From Bacteroidales bacterium (lineage in GTDB: Bacteria; Bacteroidota; Bacteroidia; Bacteroidales; FEN-979): a stretch of DNA of 35,503 bases. The notes below the pieces were generated by a model. It did no database searches, was not told the DNA's origin, and saw only the letters and a program-made list of their open reading frames with translations. Where the stretch lies: the NCBI GenBank assembly GCA_023231005.1, contig JALNWG010000027.1, forward strand, positions 1 to 35,503, read 5' to 3'. Below are positions 30,826 to 35,503 of this stretch, piece by piece. Position numbers and translations under genes: made by a program. The first letter of the stretch is position 1. Each line of letters begins with the position of its first letter.

Positions 30826-33798
30826 ATGAAACAAAAATATTCGATACTTTTTTTCTTCTTGATATTCCTGCAATGGTCTATGGCCTTCAAGGAAGCAGGA
30901 GCAACAACTGCAAATCCAACCCCTGTTCAGTACAAACAACCCGATGGTTCAATGATCACGCTTCAATTGAAAGGAGATGAATTTATTCATTGGGCAACAA
31001 CTACCGACGGCTATATGATCATGTCGGCCAAAACTAAATATTATGAATATGCCAGGACGATGCCCGACGGGAGAATAGGCTTTTCCGGTGTTGTTGCGCA
31101 TGACCCTGGTTTCAGAAGCAATAGTGAAAATGGATTTCTACGTTCTATTACACCTGGTCTGTTTTTCAACGAAGTTCAGCTTCAGGAAATGAAAGCCTAT
31201 TTGTCTGGTAATCATTCTCCCAATGCACCTACTCTCGGTGGTTTTCCAACAACTGGAGTCAACGCTCACCTCATGATTTTGGCCAACTTCAACAATACCA
31301 CCACCACATATACCCAAACCCAGTTCGACAATTTGATGAATCAGGCCAATTATAACAATACAGGGAGCTTTAAAGATTATTATTTGGAGGTTTCTTATGG
31401 ATTGTTAACGGTAAATACTACGGTTACCATTTGGGTTACCCTTCCGCATCCCCATGATTATTATGGAGCTCAGTCGATGTGGGGCGTGTTCGCTTATGAT
31501 GCTGTTGTTGCAGCCGATCAGCAGGCGGGTGTCGATTATTCATTGTACGACAACAACGCCGATGGTATCGTTGATGGCGTTTGTATTACCCACCAGGGCC
31601 GTGGTCAGGAAGAATCAGGAAATACTAACGACATCTGGTCGCACAGTTGGTCCCTTACAGATGCCGGATATACCCCTTCACAACGAACATTTGACGGTGT
31701 ACAGGTGAATGATTATACCACCATACCTGAAAAAGGAAATTCCTCCTCTATCACCACGATCGGTGTTATGTGTCATGAATTCGGCCACAATCTTGGTGCT
31801 CCTGATTTCTATGATACCGATTACTCAACTGGCGGGCAATATGATGGTACCGGAAATTGGGATATCATGTCAAATGGATCTTGGAACGGTAGCCCTTCCG
31901 GATCAAGACCGGCTCATCACAATCCCTGGACTAAAAATTATTTCACCTGGAATACTCCGGTTGTACTCACAACTCAGCAAAATGTATTGCTTCGGCAAGC
32001 GGAGACCTATTCTGATGTTGTACGCTATAATACAACCAGTACAAACGAATACTTTTTATGTGAAAACCGTCAAAAAGTCGGGTTTGATGCATCCATTCCG
32101 GGACATGGCATGATCATTTACCATGTTGATGGTAATTATATCACTGCACACATGAATCCAAACAATATCAACGCTACTTCTCATCAGGGGATGTACCCCA
32201 TGTCGGCGACTTCCACTACCGCGAATGGTATCATGCCAGGCGCTGGTTCAACTATCAATTCAGGTGGTTGCCCCTGGCCGGGCACTTCAAATAAAATCAC
32301 TTTTACCGATGCCACTACCCCAAATTCAAAATCATGGGCAGGATCTAATACCGACAAACCGCTGATCAATATTGCTGAAAATAATTCAACAAAAGAAGTT
32401 ACGTTCTGTTTTTTGAGCTGTCCTGATCCTGAAGATCCAACCAACTTTATTGCGACACCCCTAAGTTCTACTCAGATAGACCTTGACTGGACAAACAACA
32501 CCGCCAATAATCCTGTTATGGTTGCTTTTTCACTTACCGGAACATTTGGAACCCCGGCAGCCGGAACAGTCTATACCGCTGGTAACTCAATCTCCGGAGG
32601 AGGCACTGTAATTTACAATGGTACCGATACAACGTATGCCCATACCTTACTAACACCCAATACACTCTATTATTATAAAGCCTGGTCTGTGATGTCGGGA
32701 AATACATATTCAACCGGCGTAACCACAAATGCAACCACCTTTCCTGCTCCAACTTTAACAGTCACTCCTCCCAATCAGAATGTAACTGCAACTCCGGCTG
32801 GATCTGCAGCATTTGCTGTTACTTCCAATTCCTCGTGGACTGTTGTAAGCGATCAGACCTGGTGTACGGTAAATCCGTCCGGATCCGGAAACGGAACAAT
32901 CACTGCTACTTATTCCGATAATTCATTGGTTACAACAAGGGTCGCCAATATTACCACCACTGTTTTAGACCTTCCTCCGGTGGTTGTCACTGTAACCCAG
33001 GCAGGCGCTACACCCACTCTTTCAGTTACCCCTCCAAACCAGGATGTAACAAGTTCAAGTGGATTTACCACCTTTACCGTAACTTCAAATACAAACTGGT
33101 CCGTTGCAGGAGATGTTCAATGGATTGTTTTTACCCCTTCTGGAAGCGGAAATGATACGATCCATGTTACCTTTGATGAAAATCCTGGTATTACAGACCG
33201 GATTGCCACAATAACGGTTTCCGCTGACAATGTTGCTCCTGTAGTGGTTACGATTACCCAGATCGGCGCTCCCATCACACTGAATGTTACTCCCTCAAAT
33301 CAGGATGTAACTGCATTGCAGGGAAACACCAGCTTTACCGTTACATCAAATACCGACTGGACTGTAAGCAGCGATGCTTCCTGGTGTACGGTGCCTTCTG
33401 GAGGAAGTGGAAATGGGACTCTGGTTGCAGAATATACCGAAAATGTTGCCCATGAAGTACGCACTGCCAATATTTCATTTACAGTAGCCGGTTTGCCCGT
33501 TCAAACGGTAACCGTAACCCAGGCGAATTCGATAATCGGTATCGATGAATTAAACGACAATGATCTGAGCATTTTTCCAAATCCAACCGATGGACTCTTT
33601 AGCCTCAAAGTGATGAATGGAGTTCCCAAAGATCTGAATATGATCATTTTTGATAACATGGGAAAAACAGTTCTTTCACGTGAATATAAAGGGAAATGTA
33701 CTTATGAATGTGATCTTAGGATTTTTTCCAGGGGCGAATACTTAATCAAGATCGTTGCTGGGAGTAAGATTATGATCCGGAAAATTGTATTAAAATGA
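30826..33798 (+). CDS. Secreted M6-family metalloprotease with BACON domains and T9SS sorting domain
   Basis: ATG 30826 gives 990 residues with a single signal peptide (MKQKYSILFFFLIFLQWSMA). ATG 30772 would add a second hydrophobic stretch and is less likely. A pro-region-like part (30-130) is followed by an M6/immune-inhibitor-A-type protease domain (about 150-530) with the zinc motif HEFGHNLGAPD (H317, E318, H321, D327) and the downstream DIMSNGSW Met-turn region. Then come a fibronectin-III-like domain (about 533-637), three BACON domains (about 640-725, 728-814, 815-900; each with VTPPNQ/VTPSNQ, SNTxWxV, SGSGNxT) and a type IX sorting domain (about 905-990: FPNPTDGLFSL, ending MIRKIVLK). 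BACON domains usually mediate glycan or mucin contact. It is expected to be a cell-surface or released protease. Confidence 0.92.
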   Translation: MKQKYSILFFFLIFLQWSMAFKEAGATTANPTPVQYKQPDGSMITLQLKGDEFIHWATTTDGYMIMSAKTKYYEYARTMPDGRIGFSGVVAHDPGFRSNSENGFLRSITPGLFFNEVQLQEMKAYLSGNHSPNAPTLGGFPTTGVNAHLMILANFNNTTTTYTQTQFDNLMNQANYNNTGSFKDYYLEVSYGLLTVNTTVTIWVTLPHPHDYYGAQSMWGVFAYDAVVAADQQAGVDYSLYDNNADGIVDGVCITHQGRGQEESGNTNDIWSHSWSLTDAGYTPSQRTFDGVQVNDYTTIPEKGNSSSITTIGVMCHEFGHNLGAPDFYDTDYSTGGQYDGTGNWDIMSNGSWNGSPSGSRPAHHNPWTKNYFTWNTPVVLTTQQNVLLRQAETYSDVVRYNTTSTNEYFLCENRQKVGFDASIPGHGMIIYHVDGNYITAHMNPNNINATSHQGMYPMSATSTTANGIMPGAGSTINSGGCPWPGTSNKITFTDATTPNSKSWAGSNTDKPLINIAENNSTKEVTFCFLSCPDPEDPTNFIATPLSSTQIDLDWTNNTANNPVMVAFSLTGTFGTPAAGTVYTAGNSISGGGTVIYNGTDTTYAHTLLTPNTLYYYKAWSVMSGNTYSTGVTTNATTFPAPTLTVTPPNQNVTATPAGSAAFAVTSNSSWTVVSDQTWCTVNPSGSGNGTITATYSDNSLVTTRVANITTTVLDLPPVVVTVTQAGATPTLSVTPPNQDVTSSSGFTTFTVTSNTNWSVAGDVQWIVFTPSGSGNDTIHVTFDENPGITDRIATITVSADNVAPVVVTITQIGAPITLNVTPSNQDVTALQGNTSFTVTSNTDWTVSSDASWCTVPSGGSGNGTLVAEYTENVAHEVRTANISFTVAGLPVQTVTVTQANSIIGIDELNDNDLSIFPNPTDGLFSLKVMNGVPKDLNMIIFDNMGKTVLSREYKGKCTYECDLRIFSRGEYLIKIVAGSKIMIRKIVLK

Positions 33799-33812
33799 CA
33801 ACCCACCTGACC

Positions 33813-33834
33813 CTGTGGAAGTGATCATCCACAG
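33813..33834 (+). repeat. Inverted repeat after the M6 protease stop
   Basis: CTGTGGA and TCCACAG with an 8-nt loop. An mRNA 3' hairpin upstream of the terminator is possible. Confidence 0.4.
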
Positions 33835-33850
33835 ATAAAAAGGAGTAACA

Positions 33851-33885
33851 AAAAAAAGCTGATAATTTGATTATCAGCTTTTTTT
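33851..33885. terminator. Bidirectional terminator between M6 protease and tRNA-Glu
   Basis: A 15-bp perfect stem, AAAAAAAGCTGATAA (33851-33865) with its complement (33871-33885), loop TTTGA. It has A-tract and T-tract on both sides, so it serves both the protease gene and the tRNA gene. Confidence 0.92.
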
Positions 33886-33895
33886 GTATGATCGG

Positions 33896-33967
33896 TAGCC
33901 CGTAGCGGAATCGAACCGCTGTTACCAGGATGAAAACCTGACGTCCTAACCCCTAGACGAACGGGCC
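33896..33967 (-). tRNA. tRNA-Glu (anticodon UUC)
   Basis: The minus strand gives a cloverleaf with acceptor GGCCCGT/ACGGGCT (one G-T at the end), D-arm with TCGTCTAGGGGTTAGGA, anticodon stem CAGG/CCTG around loop TTTTCAT (anticodon TTC at 33932-33934, complement), T-arm AGCGGTTCGATTCCGCT, and discriminator A. CCA is not encoded. Secure as glutamate by the anticodon and by likeness to known tRNA-Glu. Confidence 0.95.
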
Positions 33968-33985
33968 TGTTTCAATTTTGGAGTG

Positions 33986-34016
33986 CAAAACTACAAATTA
34001 ATTTTCTGCCTTGCAA
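33986..34016 (-). promoter_or_regulatory. Promoter of tRNA-Glu
   Basis: On the minus strand TTG (complement of 34014-34016), a 20-nt spacer and TAGTTTTG (complement of 33986-33993) make a full -33/-7 promoter. Transcription would start about 12 nt before the mature tRNA. Confidence 0.65.
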
Positions 34017-34099
34017 GAAAATATTTCACGCAACCCTTTTACCGTTTAACCTGTCAATATATTAACTGGCGTTATTCTTCACCTTCTAAATGGTTATCT

Positions 34100-34594
34100 A
34101 TGAATAGTACAACAAGCAAATCATACATGATCATGCTTTCGACGATGATCGTGATGGCATCCGCAGGAATGAGCATTTTTCTCAATGACCTCATGAGGTC
34201 ATTTGCAACAAACTCCTTCTCAATAACGCCCGATGCAGGATACAATCTGCCGGGCATGCAGGCTGGGATGCAAAATACTGAATCTACATCGTGGATACGG
34301 CCATTGCTGATGTTCCTGATCATGCTTGCAGGCATGTTCTTTAACCAGATCTTCGAAAACCTGAAGGCGCAAAAAGCCGATGGCCACACCACTACCAATG
34401 TGCTGCGTCTTTTTACCACAGGCTGGAAAGGAATCTCTTTCTGGATGGCCATTGTGGTGTCGCCGATCATCTTTTATGGGACTTATTACCTGGTCGATGC
34501 CCTTCCCGATGGCAATGTGGCCTATTTCTACGCCTTCCAAAACGGGTTTTTCTGGTACAATATTTTCAACAGATTCGAGGTGAAGTCGAAGTAA
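34100..34594 (+). CDS. Small membrane protein of unknown function
   Basis: ATG 34100 gives 164 residues. The upstream extension to 33983 would overlap the tRNA promoter and is not believed. Three hydrophobic helices are seen: about 8-28 (YMIMLSTMIVMASAGMSIFL), 68-90 (WIRPLLMFLIMLAGMFFNQI) and 115-137 (FWMAIVVSPIIFYGTYYLV). Loops contain NLKAQKADGHTTTNVLRLF. No known motif was found and I do not recognise the family. It stands alone: the tRNA gene lies upstream on the other strand and a lipoprotein gene lies 153 nt downstream. The small size suggests a membrane-anchored subunit or accessory protein. Confidence 0.65.
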   Translation: MNSTTSKSYMIMLSTMIVMASAGMSIFLNDLMRSFATNSFSITPDAGYNLPGMQAGMQNTESTSWIRPLLMFLIMLAGMFFNQIFENLKAQKADGHTTTNVLRLFTTGWKGISFWMAIVVSPIIFYGTYYLVDALPDGNVAYFYAFQNGFFWYNIFNRFEVKSK

Positions 34595-34642
34595 TCTTTT
34601 CCAGATTTTTAGTGTTTATTTATATTTTGATTAATTATGCTA

Positions 34643-34661
34643 CATAGCGTAACGCTCTATG
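34643..34661. repeat. Imperfect palindrome in the gap before the lipoprotein gene
   Basis: CATAGCGT-A-ACGCTCTATG: AGCGT/ACGCT around one base, with flanking CAT/ATG offset by two bases. It could be an operator or a small hairpin; evidence is symmetry only. Confidence 0.35.
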
Positions 34662-34747
34662 GTATAATGCTCTTGGGTGTAATTGTAATGATTTGAATTC
34701 TGGCTGAAGAGGCAGGGATGAGAATCAAATATTTAAATATAAACGAT

Positions 34748-35314
34748 ATGAAAACGAAGCGGTTACTTTTCACAATTCTCTTTATGGGAATTGTACTGGT
34801 TTTTGCAAACAGTTGTAAAAAATCTGATAGTGAATCGGTTACAATTAGTGATGAAAATTTTTATAAAGAGCTTGGAATTACGTTAATCAATTGTTATAGC
34901 GACATATATAATCAAAATCTTGCCGGGAAACCGACCGGGAATCAAAATATTACCACAAATGGCCCTATGGGAGGTACAGTTGTAATTACCGGGAGCGATA
35001 GTTATGATAACACGCACGGTATAACGACTACCGACCTTGTGTTTGCTATGACTGCGGTTAAATATACCTATACCTACACCGACAGCAACGACAAAACATG
35101 GGTTACGGAAGTAACCTTAACCGGAAGCACTACCCATACCGGGAGTTTTTCAAGTAGCTATACCAGTATCAATCACCAATCCTCCAATTTGTATATTAAA
35201 GGGTCAGTAACCTATGATGGCGTTGTACGAACTATTGATGGATCTGGCATCGTAAGCATTAACCGTTCCACTAAAACTGCCGTCAATATTTTTGGAAATA
35301 CCGTTTCCTGGTAA
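34748..35314 (+). CDS. Predicted lipoprotein of unknown function
   Basis: ATG 34748 gives 188 residues with a lipoprotein signal: MKTKRLLFTILFMGIVLVFA followed by NSCKKS, so Cys23 is the likely lipidated residue. The SCKK sequence after the hydrophobic stretch is common in Bacteroidota lipoproteins. The mature part has an acidic linker (SDSESVTISDEN), then a Thr/Ser-rich beta region with repeats of TYTYTDSND and LTGSTTHTGSFSSSY, ending TAVNIFGNTVSW. It resembles small beta-barrel or calycin-type lipoproteins in strand pattern, but no family was recognised. Expected at the outer-membrane or periplasmic side. It is convergent with carB. Confidence 0.78.
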   Translation: MKTKRLLFTILFMGIVLVFANSCKKSDSESVTISDENFYKELGITLINCYSDIYNQNLAGKPTGNQNITTNGPMGGTVVITGSDSYDNTHGITTTDLVFAMTAVKYTYTYTDSNDKTWVTEVTLTGSTTHTGSFSSSYTSINHQSSNLYIKGSVTYDGVVRTIDGSGIVSINRSTKTAVNIFGNTVSW

Positions 35315-35387
35315 CAGATTGCTGAATGGTCGATGGGGAATAAGCGCTTCCGGAAGGTTTGGTTTCCAAAAATCCCATCAACCAATG

Positions 35388-35503
35388 TCAACGATATTCA
35401 TCCCAGCTCTTAATATCCAGGCTATTTTCATCATATTTACAGATGGCATAAATAAATGCGCTGGCTAAGCGGGCATTGGTGATCAGGGGAATATTAAAAT
35501 CAA
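35388..35503 (-). CDS. carB: C-terminal end of carbamoyl-phosphate synthase large subunit
   Basis: The last 38 codons of a minus-strand gene that enters from the right edge. The translation contains DFNIPLITNARLASAFIYA and ends with IKSWDEYR before TGA at 35388. The NIPLITNA stretch is the conserved end of the CarB MGS-like allosteric domain. CarB makes carbamoyl phosphate for pyrimidine and arginine synthesis. It is a partial gene cut by the window and not a pseudogene by any evidence here. Confidence 0.8.
   Translation of the reverse strand, partial: DFNIPLITNARLASAFIYAICKYDENSLDIKSWDEYR

Noticed and set aside
1..35503. Integrated phage, insertion sequence or toxin-antitoxin module
   Set aside because: No transposase, integrase, terminal repeats of IS size or toxin-like small gene pairs were seen; tRNA-Glu and tmRNA have no adjacent integrase.

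Overview
The window comes from a Bacteroidota genome, most likely an anaerobic or facultative Bacteroidales-like lineage. The evidence is: the batABCDE operon with its moxR/DUF58 head; two large secreted proteins ending in Por/type IX secretion C-terminal domains; BACON domains; a DUF4783 protein next to nadC and rlmH; start sites without strong Shine-Dalgarno sequences; and several promoters of the Bacteroidota type (TTG ... about 20 nt ... TAnnTTTG). HydF implies an [FeFe]-hydrogenase and so hydrogen metabolism. All assignments come from reading the sequence; no database search was run.

Layout. 1-2711 (minus): the start of an exported protein cut by the window edge, then a NarL-type response regulator and its Cache/HAMP histidine kinase, overlapping by ATGA. 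2882-5605 (plus): an aspartase-family lyase and HydF, without hydE or hydG. 5708-6078 (minus): tmRNA. 6137-9518 (minus): a divergent GpsA-like dehydrogenase downstream of a TPR-PAS-HisKA_2 hybrid sensor. 9602-13859: a small glycan cluster (two GT4-like glycosyltransferases, a methyltransferase, a Wzx-like flippase) on both strands. 13837-16096 (minus): YihY-type membrane protein, nadC and a DUF4783 protein, with rlmH divergent at 16185. 16777-25457 (plus): a complete Bat (aerotolerance) operon: MoxR ATPase, DUF58 protein, a membrane-anchored Bat-associated protein, then BatA, B, C, D and E. 25608-28418 (plus): a secreted beta-propeller-like protein. 28515-30671: pyrE, a Nudix hydrolase and an unrecognised 228-residue protein. 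30826-33798 (plus): a secreted M6-type metalloprotease with three BACON domains. 33896-33967 (minus): tRNA-Glu(UUC). 34100-35314 (plus): a small membrane protein and a lipoprotein. 35388-35503 (minus): the last codons of carB.

The most unusual signal is not a gene. All seven gene junctions of the Bat operon carry short degenerate tandem repeats with a strict 7-nt period, with different words at different junctions (AGGTTTC, GAATTAG/GAATGAG, AAATCTA, TACTGGA, TGAAAAT, TGACAAA). Several run into the neighbouring coding regions and provide their start or stop codons. The junction between moxR and the DUF58 gene is a composite palindrome with a perfect 23-bp inverted repeat. The reverse complement of one of these words (TTTGTCA) occurs as six 7-nt units, exactly 42 nt, inside the Nudix gene, where it splits the Nudix box in frame. 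This looks like a heptanucleotide repeat family that expands in intergenic DNA and sometimes invades genes.

Three strong bidirectional terminators, each an A-tract/hairpin/T-tract, sit between convergent pairs: hydF/tmRNA, propeller protein/pyrE and M6 protease/tRNA-Glu.
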